A DNA stretch of 40,085 nucleotides from an uncultured Gammaproteobacteria bacterium (GTDB lineage: Bacteria > Pseudomonadota > Gammaproteobacteria > Pseudomonadales > Azotimanducaceae_A). How positions within the stretch are numbered: position 1 is the stretch's first letter; each line of letters starts with the position of its first letter. Below, one piece after another: positions 8,369-16,271 of the stretch. The notes beneath the pieces were generated by a model that did no database searches, was not told the DNA's origin, and saw only the letters and a list, made by a program, of their open reading frames with translations. The position numbers and the translations under genes are program-made. The stretch spans positions 1 through 40,085 of the forward strand of contig CAJWZG010000003.1 in assembly GCA_913049565.1 (NCBI GenBank). The letters run 5' to 3'.

Positions 8369-10402
8369 CTAGGCTAAAACGGGCGCTATAACCAAGCTTA
8401 CAATTGCCATCACGTTGATCAGGATATTCATGGCCGGGCCAGACGTGTCCTTAAATGGATCGCCAACCGTATCGCCGACAACGGCGGCGGCATGAACCTC
8501 TGAGCCTTTTCCGCCCAAGTTTCCTTTCTCAACATATTTTTTGGCGTTGTCCCAAGCACCACCAGCGTTTGCCATGGTTAGGGCTAATAGGACACAGCCA
8601 AGCAATGCGCCTCCTAAAGTCCCGCCTAGGGTTTCCGCGCCCAGGCCGAAGCCTACAACCACGGGAACGGCAACAGCGATGATGCCGGGCATCAGCATTT
8701 TCTTTAAAGCAGCCGTCGTTGCGATATCAACACACTTGGCGGTGTCAGGCTCTGCAGTACCCTCCATCAAACCGGGAATTTCACGGAACTGACGTCGAAT
8801 CTCCTGAATCATTTCCATGGCAGCCTCGCCAACTGAGGTCATTGTCATACTCGCGATCAAGAATGGTACGAGACCGCCGATGAAGAGGCCAATCAATACA
8901 TCCGGGTTGCCGATATGCAGTATGAATTCACCACCGCGGTTTGCCGCGACGGTCTCAACGAAGGCAGCGATAATAGCCAGAGCGGCCAGTGCTGCTGCGC
9001 CAATCGCGAAGCCTTTACCCATCGCTGCAGTCGTATTACCCAGCTCGTCCAATGAATCGGTGATGGCGCGAGTATCTTCGCCCAGGCCGCCCATCTCAGC
9101 GATGCCACCAGCGTTGTCAGCGATCGGGCCATAAGCATCGACTGCCATGGTCATACCCACTGTCGCCAACAGGCCTACAGCTGCGACGCCTACGCCGTAC
9201 AAACCAGCAAGCATGGTTGAGACAAAAATGATGGCGCAGATAATGAGAATCGGTCCAACAACAGACTGCATACCCACAGCAAGGCCTGTAATCATGACCG
9301 TTGCGGGTCCGGTTTCGCCTGACTCAGCGATGCGAACAACCGGAGTAGAAGAGGTGTAGTACTCGGTAATCAAACCAATACCAACACCACCGGCAGCGCC
9401 GAATAAGACAGCTAGCCAGATGTTGTTAGAGACACCCATATTGCCCATCATGAAATAGGCGGCCGCGATAAACAGGATGGGTGTCCCAATCATGCCGATG
9501 CGTAAGGCGACTGCCGGATTGGCGTTTGAGAAGCCTCGCACGATGCCAATACCAATGATTGATGCAATCAACCCGGTTGAGGCCAGGGCTAATGGTAGGA
9601 ACATCAATGCTGCGCGGGCGTCACCTTCGCTGGCGCCGGGGACAAGGGTATTTAAAGAAGCCAGCGCCAAAGTTGAAGCAATGGCGATAGTAGCAATCAT
9701 AGAGCCACAGTAGGACTCAAAAATATCCGATCCCATACCGGCAACGTCGCCAACGTTGTCTCCAACGTTGTCCGCAATAACACCGGGATTACGAGGGTCG
9801 TCTTCGGGAATCCCTTGTTCAAGTTTACCCACAAGGTCAGCGCCGACGTCTGCACTCTTAGTGTAGATGCCACCACCGACACGAGAGAACAAGGCGACTA
9901 CGGAAGCGCCCATGCCAAAGCCGTGGATGTGGTGTGCGCTTTGTGGATCGTTACCGAAGTAATAGTAGACCAGCCCAAGGCCCATAAGGCCCATGGAGGC
10001 AACCGCTAAACCCATGATGGATCCGCCATAAAAGGCGACAGACAGGGCAGCTGCTTGACCCTCATTGTGTGCAGCGGTAGTGGTTCTTACGTTCGCTTGG
10101 GTTGCTGTGAACATACCAAACCAGCCGGCACAAGCGGATGACACTGCGCCTGCCAAGAAGGCGACTGCCGTGTATTCGCCAAGCCCCGGTGTGAAATAAA
10201 CACCAGCCAGCAGAACCAAGGCGAAAGCCGCCAACATAGTGTATTCACGCTTCATGAACACCATTGCGCCTTCGTGGATGGCGTCGGCAATTTTCACCAA
10301 CTCAGCAGTGCCTGCATCGTATCGACGGACTACGCCGTAGATGATGACAGCGACCAAAAGGCCAGCGGCACCAATAAGTGGTGGAATTAGGGTAGAAGTC
10401 AT
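8369..10402 (-). CDS. hppA: Membrane-bound ion-pumping pyrophosphatase, K+-dependent type
   Basis: A 677-residue, multi-span inner-membrane PPase (about 16 segments in the family) that hydrolyses PPi to pump H+ or Na+ outward. Signatures are [23 protein letters not shown], given here only as DVGADLVGK and EDDPRNPG, the PPi/Mg site [12 protein letters not shown], and [12 protein letters not shown] with [15 protein letters not shown] near the C-terminus. [10 protein letters not shown] (about 455-464) has Ala and Gly where K+-independent enzymes have Lys and Thr, so K+-dependence is predicted. The gate glutamate is in SDIFESY (about 229), the position seen in Na+-PPases and many H+-PPases but not the plant type, so the ion is unresolved. 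The ATG at 10402 has GGGGA six bases upstream; a TTG five codons earlier is less likely. Confidence 0.94.
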   Translation of the reverse strand: MTSTLIPPLIGAAGLLVAVIIYGVVRRYDAGTAELVKIADAIHEGAMVFMKREYTMLAAFALVLLAGVYFTPGLGEYTAVAFLAGAVSSACAGWFGMFTATQANVRTTTAAHNEGQAAALSVAFYGGSIMGLAVASMGLMGLGLVYYYFGNDPQSAHHIHGFGMGASVVALFSRVGGGIYTKSADVGADLVGKLEQGIPEDDPRNPGVIADNVGDNVGDVAGMGSDIFESYCGSMIATIAIASTLALASLNTLVPGASEGDARAALMFLPLALASTGLIASIIGIGIVRGFSNANPAVALRIGMIGTPILFIAAAYFMMGNMGVSNNIWLAVLFGAAGGVGIGLITEYYTSSTPVVRIAESGETGPATVMITGLAVGMQSVVGPILIICAIIFVSTMLAGLYGVGVAAVGLLATVGMTMAVDAYGPIADNAGGIAEMGGLGEDTRAITDSLDELGNTTAAMGKGFAIGAAALAALAIIAAFVETVAANRGGEFILHIGNPDVLIGLFIGGLVPFLIASMTMTSVGEAAMEMIQEIRRQFREIPGLMEGTAEPDTAKCVDIATTAALKKMLMPGIIAVAVPVVVGFGLGAETLGGTLGGALLGCVLLALTMANAGGAWDNAKKYVEKGNLGGKGSEVHAAAVVGDTVGDPFKDTSGPAMNILINVMAIVSLVIAPVLA

Positions 10403-10495
10403 TTGAATCCCCAGCAAATAAAAAAATAGTCGAGGCCTGCCAGCAACTTATTAGAAGCTTGCTAGCAGTGAATCCCCACTCCTCAGAGCGCGCGT

Positions 10496-10524
10496 ATGAT
10501 ACCAATGTGTCATCGACTTGCCAG
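10496..10524 (-). promoter_or_regulatory. Candidate sigma-70 promoter for hppA
   Basis: On the minus strand, CTGGCA (10524-10519) and TATCAT (10501-10496) are separated by 17 bases. The predicted start would leave an untranslated leader of roughly 85-90 bases before the hppA ATG. The -35 match is weak. A ten-base direct repeat TGGGGATTCA occurs twice in the leader, the second copy covering the hppA ribosome-binding site. Confidence 0.35.
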
Positions 10525-10549
10525 CCGTAATAGAGCTAAAACTAGTGTC

Positions 10550-11650
10550 TTAGCCTTGTGCGAGTAGCGCTCGCAAATCGATGATGGCAGCGTTGGCTCG
10601 AGAAATATGCGAAGCCATGATCAAGGAGTGATTCGCCATCATGCCGAAGCCATCTCCGTTAAGCACCATTGGGCTCCAAAGCGCGTCCTGAGTCGGCTCC
10701 AATTCACGAATGATTTGCCGCAGCGAAACGCGAGCTGCTTTCTTGTCTAAAACATCGCCGAAATCGATTTCGACCGCTTCTAGCAGATGCAGCAACGCCC
10801 AAGTAAATCCGCGCGCCTCGTAAAATACGTTATCGATTTCAAGCCAAGGCGTTTGCACCAATTGATCGGATGGTGTTGCGGTGCTCTGTGACGCAGTGCT
10901 GTCTCCAGCGAGTGAGGTATCTAGCTGGCGTTTGCCGACGCTGGCGGATAGCCGTTGGGACAAACTCCCCAGACGAGTTTCCATGGCGCCAAGCCAGGAC
11001 TGCAGATTGTCGCTACGAGCATAGAACTGAGCTTCGTTTGCCGAGCGATCAGCGAGTTGGTCTAGATAGGCCTTCAGATAGTCAATACCGGTTTGATACT
11101 CGCCTTCGGTATCGGGCAAGAACCAAGAATTGTTGTTGAAGAAGAATTTACCCTCTGCTTCAGCCAGATTAGGGTCTTCGGCTGACTGGCTTTGGGATCG
11201 AGAGAAGTCGTTCCGATACACTCTGGCCGTATCACGGAGCATTGTAAGGGCGCCCATTTCCCAAGCTGGGAGATTATCGAGCCATAACCCAGGAGGGAAA
11301 AGGTCATTGGTGAGGTAACCGCCGGGTTTGTCTAAGAGTGTGCTTGCTACGCTAATAGTCGCCGCAGTTGTTACATAGCCAGCTACTAGGGGGTCGCTGT
11401 CACGCGATGCCATTTTCTTGGCAGTGCCAGCAACGTCAAAGTTTCCGGGTTCTTGGCTCCACCATATGCCAACGGCAAGAGCTGCGAGCAGGTAAACGCC
11501 GAGCACGGATAAGAAGGTCTTTAAAGAAGATAATCGAGCTGGCCCGGGCGAGTTCTGCGAGGAGTCACCGAATCTGCCGCCGAAGGATTCTGCCTGTGTC
11601 GGATCTGGGCCGATGGTATCGTCTGCTTGTCGCCAGAATTTCCAGTTCAT
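10550..11650 (-). CDS. DUF2333 family membrane-anchored protein
   Basis: A 366-residue protein of the uncharacterised DUF2333 family found in gammaproteobacteria. Residues 1-45 are polar and cytoplasmic (MNWKFWRQADDTIGPDP). One membrane anchor follows at about 46-66 (FLSVLGVYLLAALAVGIWW). The remaining 300 residues are predicted to be periplasmic and mostly helical. Landmarks are YVTTAATISVASTLLDKPGGYLTND in the first part, WFLPDTEGEY in the middle, and the C-terminal LWSPMVLNGDGFGMMANHSL. A low-complexity Ser/Thr/Gln linker sits near residues 247-262. No catalytic residues can be named. It is upstream of hppA on the same strand with 147 bases between, so a separate hppA promoter is likely. 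Confidence 0.82.
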   Translation of the reverse strand: MNWKFWRQADDTIGPDPTQAESFGGRFGDSSQNSPGPARLSSLKTFLSVLGVYLLAALAVGIWWSQEPGNFDVAGTAKKMASRDSDPLVAGYVTTAATISVASTLLDKPGGYLTNDLFPPGLWLDNLPAWEMGALTMLRDTARVYRNDFSRSQSQSAEDPNLAEAEGKFFFNNNSWFLPDTEGEYQTGIDYLKAYLDQLADRSANEAQFYARSDNLQSWLGAMETRLGSLSQRLSASVGKRQLDTSLAGDSTASQSTATPSDQLVQTPWLEIDNVFYEARGFTWALLHLLEAVEIDFGDVLDKKAARVSLRQIIRELEPTQDALWSPMVLNGDGFGMMANHSLIMASHISRANAAIIDLRALLAQG

Positions 11651-11811
11651 TAATCACCCCTGCTGCATTTTGAATCAGTACCTTTGACGAGCCAAGAGTC
11701 CTAAAAAACGCGAGCCTCGATCTGTCAGCTAGGCCATGATGAGAGATCTGCTGATGCTAAATACCTGTTGAACGGTGAAACTGTGGCCCCGTTCTCGTTG
11801 AAGTCGCCGCC

Positions 11812-12357
11812 CTAATTCCCCGCATGATTCATCCATTGCTCCATTGGCACTAGCGTAAAGTCAGCGTTTAAGGCAGCGCCACTGGCAAAGTTCATTTGCA
11901 GGGTAAGCTGCTGGCCCTCTTCAGGCAGGTTGCGAATCATTAGATGATTGCCCCCCGGTTTAAAAACAACCTGATCGTCCGGTGCGATAGTAATGGAAGC
12001 CAGCGGCCTCATCGTCGTGCCGCCGTTTTCGACCTCCGTCGTGTGCATTTGCACCGCCATCGAGTCCGAACTGAAGCCGATAAGGGTGACTGGCTGCGAA
12101 CCGTGGTTCATCAACCTAAAGTACCCTGCACTCATCGCTTGCCCTCGCACTGGTGCGTTAATTCTTGCATCCACAACGTGCATGAAGGCCATTGCCGCGT
12201 CAGTCGGCACTGCGTCTGATGACGGAGGTTGGCTCGACGCAGAGGGGTCTATAGATCCGCTAGGTTCGCTGCATGCGGATAGTAGCGCGACGGCCAGTGC
12301 TGCAATAACAGCGGGTAGAAATGCAGGTCGACCAAAAATCGAGTTACTTGTTGTCAT
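11812..12357 (-). CDS. PCu(A)C-type periplasmic copper chaperone lipoprotein
   Basis: A 181-residue lipoprotein. The signal peptide ends in the lipobox LLSAC with the lipidated Cys at 29, followed by a Ser/Pro-rich linker to about residue 53. The mature domain has a perfect PCu(A)C copper signature H-x10-M-x21-H-x-M: His105, Met116, His138, Met140. Family members bind Cu(I) and deliver it to the Cu(A)/Cu(B) centres of cytochrome oxidases or help in copper homeostasis. Its ATG overlaps the end of the upstream TPR lipoprotein gene by 14 bases, so the two are translationally coupled. No Sco gene is visible beside it in this window. Confidence 0.92.
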   Translation of the reverse strand: MTTSNSIFGRPAFLPAVIAALAVALLSACSEPSGSIDPSASSQPPSSDAVPTDAAMAFMHVVDARINAPVRGQAMSAGYFRLMNHGSQPVTLIGFSSDSMAVQMHTTEVENGGTTMRPLASITIAPDDQVVFKPGGNHLMIRNLPEEGQQLTLQMNFASGAALNADFTLVPMEQWMNHAGN

Positions 12358-13042
12358 AGTTGCAGACGCGCTCCATTCGTTCAGGGGTGGAAATTTCTGT
12401 CACCGCTCGAGGACGTTTTTCAATTCTGTTTTGAGCAAAGCTCTCTCGTAAGAGTTGATAAAGAGCCCTGGTCCTTGCATCGCTTGCGGCAAAGATACGA
12501 AAGCGGCAGTTACCCTTGGTGCCTAAGACCAGCCCGTCAATAGTTTGCCTTAACCTTCGTTTTGATAATCCACGCAGAGTAACCGCTTCGCGATGAGAAG
12601 TATCAACGTTTTGAACAAATTGAGCCGTTGGTGCAATAGACGGATGTTGCGGATCGATCTGTTTGCCGTTTCGCAGCATCAACCTCGCAGTAGACGTATC
12701 TCCGCGATTTGCGGCCTGTAGAGCCTTCTCAACATAGTGTTCGAGAATTTGCTCAAGCCCTCGGCGGGCACGGACGTTGTTCGGGTCGAGTTTGAGCGCT
12801 TGTTCAAAGAGATCGACAACCCTGTTGTGCTCTGGAGGGTTTAGTTCACTGTCTGCCATAGCATCTTCAGCGCGGATTAGCAGGTTCTCAAGCTGCTGTT
12901 GCTCAACGACACTGAGCGTAGGATTGACGGAGTTCAAAGAGGGGTCGCTCAACGACGCGCATCCGGCGCAAAACAGCGCCAACATCGCGATGGAAAGTCT
13001 GCCGTGCGCATGAAGATAAAAATGAAAGCAAGCGGATTTCAT
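12344..13042 (-). CDS. TPR-repeat putative lipoprotein, function unknown
   Basis: A 232-residue exported protein. The N-terminus has a hydrophobic stretch ending in LALFCAGCAS; Cys28 could be lipidated, although the residue three before it is Cys rather than the usual Leu. Residues about 45-140 look like tetratricopeptide repeats, for instance RVVDLFEQALKLDPNNVRARRGLEQIL followed by AANRGDTSTARLMLRNGKQIDPQHPSI (each shown here only in part: DLFEQALKLDPNNVRARRGL and DTSTARLMLRNGKQIDPQHP). The C-terminal part (about 150-232) is basic and polar and has a RFRIFAASDARTRALYQLL segment reminiscent of an OmpA/secretin-like fold, but I cannot assign it. It overlaps and probably cotranscribes with the copper chaperone gene. 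The start has no clear ribosome site. Confidence 0.75.
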   Translation of the reverse strand: MKSACFHFYLHAHGRLSIAMLALFCAGCASLSDPSLNSVNPTLSVVEQQQLENLLIRAEDAMADSELNPPEHNRVVDLFEQALKLDPNNVRARRGLEQILEHYVEKALQAANRGDTSTARLMLRNGKQIDPQHPSIAPTAQFVQNVDTSHREAVTLRGLSKRRLRQTIDGLVLGTKGNCRFRIFAASDARTRALYQLLRESFAQNRIEKRPRAVTEISTPERMERVCNYDNK

Positions 13043-13202
13043 CAAGTTTTGGCGTGCTCTAACAGATATGTACCGGCGTTGGTTAGCAGTATTATGGACA
13101 CAGTCCGAGGCACTACAAGGGCTGTATCGGCTTGTTGCCCTGCCATTTTTTCAGATGAATCGGTACCATTAGTGCTTCAATGGTGTTCCGCAGATCGGTA
13201 GG

Positions 13203-13237
13203 TTCGCTGCAACGGATTGAAAATCCGTGGGAGCGAA
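13203..13237 (+). promoter_or_regulatory. Stem-loop in the dsbD 5' leader
   Basis: Outer arms TTCGCT (13203-13208) and AGCGAA (13232-13237) enclose inner arms ACGGATT (13212-13218) and AATCCGT (13222-13228) with a three-base GAA loop and a 3x3 internal loop. It gives 13 pairs in 35 bases and ends 28 bases before the dsbD TTG start. A second dyad, ACCATT/AATGGT, lies at 13165-13184. This could be a cis-acting RNA structure controlling translation or RNA stability. No known riboswitch family is recognised. Confidence 0.5.
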
Positions 13238-13264
13238 ATAGGAGCATAAACAGGAGCGCTATCC

Positions 13265-15202
13265 TTGCGAAAAAAACAGCACATAACGAGCACGTCAGCG
13301 TTGAAACGCTGGCGCACTCGGTTCCTGCTTTTTTGCCTTGGGTGGGTCTCGGTGATGACCGTACCTGGGCTTGCTCAAGAAAGTGCGGTCTTATTTTCGC
13401 CCGAGGTAATGCCGGCCAGCACTGAGCAATCGAGCTGGCTTGACGAAGAGCCGCAATTCTTGCCGGTAGACGAAGCATTTGTCCTCACTGTTGATTTACA
13501 GCCAAACCGCATTATCTCGGCGCGGTGGGATATCGCCGAGGGCTATTATCTGTATCGACATCGCTTCGCTGCCCGACTCGATGCGCTGGGAAGTGGGGCG
13601 CTGCTTGGAGAGCCTCTCATTCCTGCTGGTAAGGCGAAATTCGATGAGTACTTTGGCGATGTAGAGGTGTATTACAACGCTGCGGCGATCCAAGTGCCTG
13701 TTGTTGGTACTATCCCCGATGGCGCTACTGTTGCGTTGGATTATCAAGGTTGTGCCGATGCAGGTCTCTGCTATCCGCCTGAAACGTTGAACTTTGTGAT
13801 GCTTGACGGTTCTTTAGTGCCGGCTAGTTATGCGGGTGCGGCGTCGCAAACTGCGGCTCTGGACCCAATAAAAAATACCTCAATTGCAGGCTCTTTCAGC
13901 GTCAGTGAAGATCGCGCGATGGCCGAAGTGCTTGCCGCCAGCAGTTTTCTTGTCGCCCTAGGGCTGTTTTTTCTTGCGGGCATTGGGCTAGCTTTTACGC
14001 CATGCGTATTTCCAATGGTGCCGATTTTGTCCAGCATCATAGTTGGCGAGGGTTCTGAGCTAACGAAGGCTCGAGCTTTCAGTTTGTCCTTGGCTTACGT
14101 TCTTGGCATGGCCTTGACCTACGCACTGGTAGGTTTGTTGGTCGGATTGTTTGGGGCAGAGCTTAATCTCCAGGCGACGCTGCAAAGTCCCGCAGTACTC
14201 TCTGCTTTTGCACTGGTGTTTGTCGGACTATCCGGCGCTATGTTCGGTTTTTACGAACTCGCGCTTCCTCAGTCAGTCCAACAGTGGGTCAACGAACGGT
14301 CAGCGCAGCAACGTGGAGGCAAGCATCCGTCAGTTTTCGTCATGGGGTCGTTGTCTAGCCTGGTGGTTTCTCCCTGCATTTCTGCGCCCTTAGCAGGCGC
14401 TCTGATTTATTTGTCGAATACGGGCGACGCAGTCTTAGGTGGCTCCGCTCTTTTTGCTCTAGGTTTAGGCATGGGGGTGCCGTTGATGGTTGTCGGCGGC
14501 AGTGGCGGCCATTGGTTGCCAAGCGCCGGTGCGTGGATGAATACGATAAAGGGAATTTTTGGGTTTGGGTTGCTTGGGGTTGCTATTTGGTTGGTCGAGC
14601 GCTTGCTGCCGGGCTCAGTCACATTGGCCTTGTGGGCAGTGTGGCTTATCGCCGCAGGCGTTTTTCTAGGTGCGTTTGAATTTTTGCCAAAGCAAACGGG
14701 CGCTCGTATTGCTCAGGTATCAGGGCTGGTCATGGGTGTATGGGGCAGTGCTTGTTTGCTCGGCTCCAGCGCAGGCAATGTTGACCCGTTCAGGCCACTG
14801 GCCGGCATTGGCGTTGGGACAGCTTCGGCAAAAGCGGAGTCGGTGCGTTGGGAATCAGTAAAAACAGTAGCGGACGTTGAGCAAGTTTTGTCGACGGCTA
14901 CTGATCCTGTATTGCTAGATCTGTATGCTGATTGGTGTATCTCCTGCAAGATAATGGAGCGCTCCGTGTTTCCGGAGCCAGCGGTGGCCGAACGTTTATC
15001 GCAATTCAAATTGCTTCGTGCAGATGTCACGCTGAATGACGAACAGGATAAATCACTGCTTCAGGCCTACGGATTGTTTGGCCCACCAAGTTTGGTGTTT
15101 TTCGCCGAAGATGGCACCGAGTTAAGCGAATTTAGGATTCAGGGAGAAGTAGGGCCGGAGGCGTTAGAAACGCATTTAGCCCAGGTTTTGACTAACTTTT
15201 GA
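13265..15202 (+). CDS. dsbD: Thiol:disulfide interchange protein DsbD
   Basis: A 645-residue inner-membrane protein that carries electrons from cytoplasmic thioredoxin to periplasmic DsbC/DsbG and cytochrome-c maturation proteins. A signal peptide is visible (RTRFLLFCLGWVSV then PGLAQ). Next come the periplasmic immunoglobulin-like alpha domain with the redox pair in GCADAGLCYPP, the eight-span beta domain with TPCVFPM and SPCISAP, and the C-terminal thioredoxin-like gamma domain with YADWCISCKIMERSVF. All three cysteine pairs are present. The TTG at 13265 is the only plausible start that keeps the signal peptide, with AGGAG eight bases upstream. The gene is followed by aroQ as in Pseudomonas. 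Confidence 0.95.
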   Translation: MRKKQHITSTSALKRWRTRFLLFCLGWVSVMTVPGLAQESAVLFSPEVMPASTEQSSWLDEEPQFLPVDEAFVLTVDLQPNRIISARWDIAEGYYLYRHRFAARLDALGSGALLGEPLIPAGKAKFDEYFGDVEVYYNAAAIQVPVVGTIPDGATVALDYQGCADAGLCYPPETLNFVMLDGSLVPASYAGAASQTAALDPIKNTSIAGSFSVSEDRAMAEVLAASSFLVALGLFFLAGIGLAFTPCVFPMVPILSSIIVGEGSELTKARAFSLSLAYVLGMALTYALVGLLVGLFGAELNLQATLQSPAVLSAFALVFVGLSGAMFGFYELALPQSVQQWVNERSAQQRGGKHPSVFVMGSLSSLVVSPCISAPLAGALIYLSNTGDAVLGGSALFALGLGMGVPLMVVGGSGGHWLPSAGAWMNTIKGIFGFGLLGVAIWLVERLLPGSVTLALWAVWLIAAGVFLGAFEFLPKQTGARIAQVSGLVMGVWGSACLLGSSAGNVDPFRPLAGIGVGTASAKAESVRWESVKTVADVEQVLSTATDPVLLDLYADWCISCKIMERSVFPEPAVAERLSQFKLLRADVTLNDEQDKSLLQAYGLFGPPSLVFFAEDGTELSEFRIQGEVGPEALETHLAQVLTNF

Positions 15203-15227
15203 TTGAATCAGTCTGAATTAATGCGCT

Positions 15228-15262
15228 AAATTCGCCAAAAAATGGGAAAAGGTGGCGAATTT
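15228..15262 (+). terminator. Hairpin between dsbD and aroQ
   Basis: Nine-base perfect arms AAATTCGCC (15228-15236) and GGCGAATTT (15254-15262) enclose a 17-base purine-rich loop. The right arm ends in TTT, but the T-run is short (three T, then GTCGTT). It could be a leaky terminator that partly separates dsbD from the aroQ-accB-prmA unit, or a leader structure of the latter. Confidence 0.5.
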
Positions 15263-15336
15263 GTCGTTAAAGTACCAAGTTCAAGGGGGATAACCAACTG
15301 GCCCCAGAGGCTTTCTGTTAATAAAGGACAAGCAGC

Positions 15337-15780
15337 GTGTCGAAGCACATACTTTTACTCAATGGTCCCAACCTGAATTTGCTGGGTACGCGCGAGCCAG
15401 AGGTTTACGGTTACGAAACTCTCGCTGAGATAGAAAATCGGTTGACTGCAATGGGTCATGAGAATGCTACGCAAATTACTTGTCTGCAAAGCAACGCAGA
15501 GCATGAGCTTGTCGATTCGGTGCATCAGGCCAAGTTGTTAGAAGTCGATTTCATTTTGATCAATCCAGGAGCCTTTACACACACCAGTATCGCCTTGCGC
15601 GATGCGTTGTTAGGCGTAGCCATTCCTTTTATCGAGGTGCACTTATCTAACGTGCATGCCCGAGAGGAATTTCGCCATCATTCGTATTTGAGTGACGTCG
15701 CGGTGGGCGTGATTGCTGGTTTTGGATCTAAAGGCTATGACTTTGCATTGACTTATGCGCTCCGCGAAATCGGCGACTAG
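15337..15780 (+). CDS. aroQ: 3-dehydroquinate dehydratase, type II
   Basis: A 147-residue type II dehydroquinase, the third step of the shikimate pathway (3-dehydroquinate to 3-dehydroshikimate); the enzyme is normally a dodecamer. The N-terminal motif [17 protein letters not shown] contains the catalytic Arg19 and Tyr24. [17 protein letters not shown] contains the substrate-binding Asn and His, and [17 protein letters not shown] contains the catalytic His. The GTG start at 15337 has AAGGA eight bases upstream. It leads the aroQ-accB gene pair conserved in Pseudomonas-type genomes, with 65 bases to accB. Confidence 0.96.
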   Translation: MSKHILLLNGPNLNLLGTREPEVYGYETLAEIENRLTAMGHENATQITCLQSNAEHELVDSVHQAKLLEVDFILINPGAFTHTSIALRDALLGVAIPFIEVHLSNVHAREEFRHHSYLSDVAVGVIAGFGSKGYDFALTYALREIGD

Positions 15781-15845
15781 CGCCCATCAGGACGATATTT
15801 CTGGAGACGTTGGGAATTCCACATAGGGCACGATAGGGAGGCAAT

Positions 15846-16271
15846 ATGGACCTGCGAAAAATTAAAAAGCTGATCGAGTTGGTAGAAGAGTCTGGGGTTG
15901 CCGAACTGGAGGTCACTAGTGGAGATGAGTCGATAAGAATTTCCATGAATAACGTTGCTAGCCAAGTCTCGAGTGAGCAAGGAATGGCTTTTCCAAATAT
16001 TGCATCCCAGCGCAGTACCAGCCCGGTACCCGTCCAAACTCACACGATGAAAGCGCCAATGGCCGGTGTCTTTTATCAGGCACCAACACCTGGCGCTACG
16101 CCCTTTGTCAGCATCGGGCAGCAGGTGAATGCTGGCGACGTGCTGTGCATTATCGAGAGTATGAAAATGATGAACGAGATCACTGCTACAGCAAGCGGTG
16201 TTGTTGAGGAGGTTTTTGTCGAGAACGCCGAAGCGGTTTCTACGGGTTCTCCCTTGTTCGCAATTTCGTGA
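15846..16271 (+). CDS. accB: Acetyl-CoA carboxylase biotin carboxyl carrier protein
   Basis: A 141-residue BCCP. The N-terminal helix (MDLRKIKKLIELVEESGVAE) is typical of AccB and mediates assembly. A Pro/Ser/Gln-rich linker at about residues 50-67 leads to the biotinyl domain. The biotin attachment motif is ESMKMMNE with Lys107; the common version is EAMKMMNE, and Ser for Ala is tolerated in relatives. The protein carries carboxybiotin from biotin carboxylase (AccC) to the AccA/AccD carboxyltransferase in the first step of fatty-acid synthesis. The partner gene accC, which almost always follows accB directly, is not present here: the accB stop overlaps the prmA start (GTGA). Confidence 0.96.
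   Translation: MDLRKIKKLIELVEESGVAELEVTSGDESIRISMNNVASQVSSEQGMAFPNIASQRSTSPVPVQTHTMKAPMAGVFYQAPTPGATPFVSIGQQVNAGDVLCIIESMKMMNEITATASGVVEEVFVENAEAVSTGSPLFAIS

Noticed and set aside
8455..9713. Several long reading frames on the plus strand across hppA
   Set aside because: They are antisense shadows of a strongly biased membrane-protein gene, rich in Pro, Ala, Thr and Met, and have no ribosome sites or known domains.
13185..13260. A tRNA-Phe-like anticodon arm (ACGGA-TTGAAAA-TCCGT) with a GGTAG-like D-arm upstream
   Set aside because: No acceptor stem, no T-arm and no TTCGA sequence in the right place. The same bases form a longer, better hairpin with arms TTCGCT and AGCGAA, so it is reported as a leader structure.
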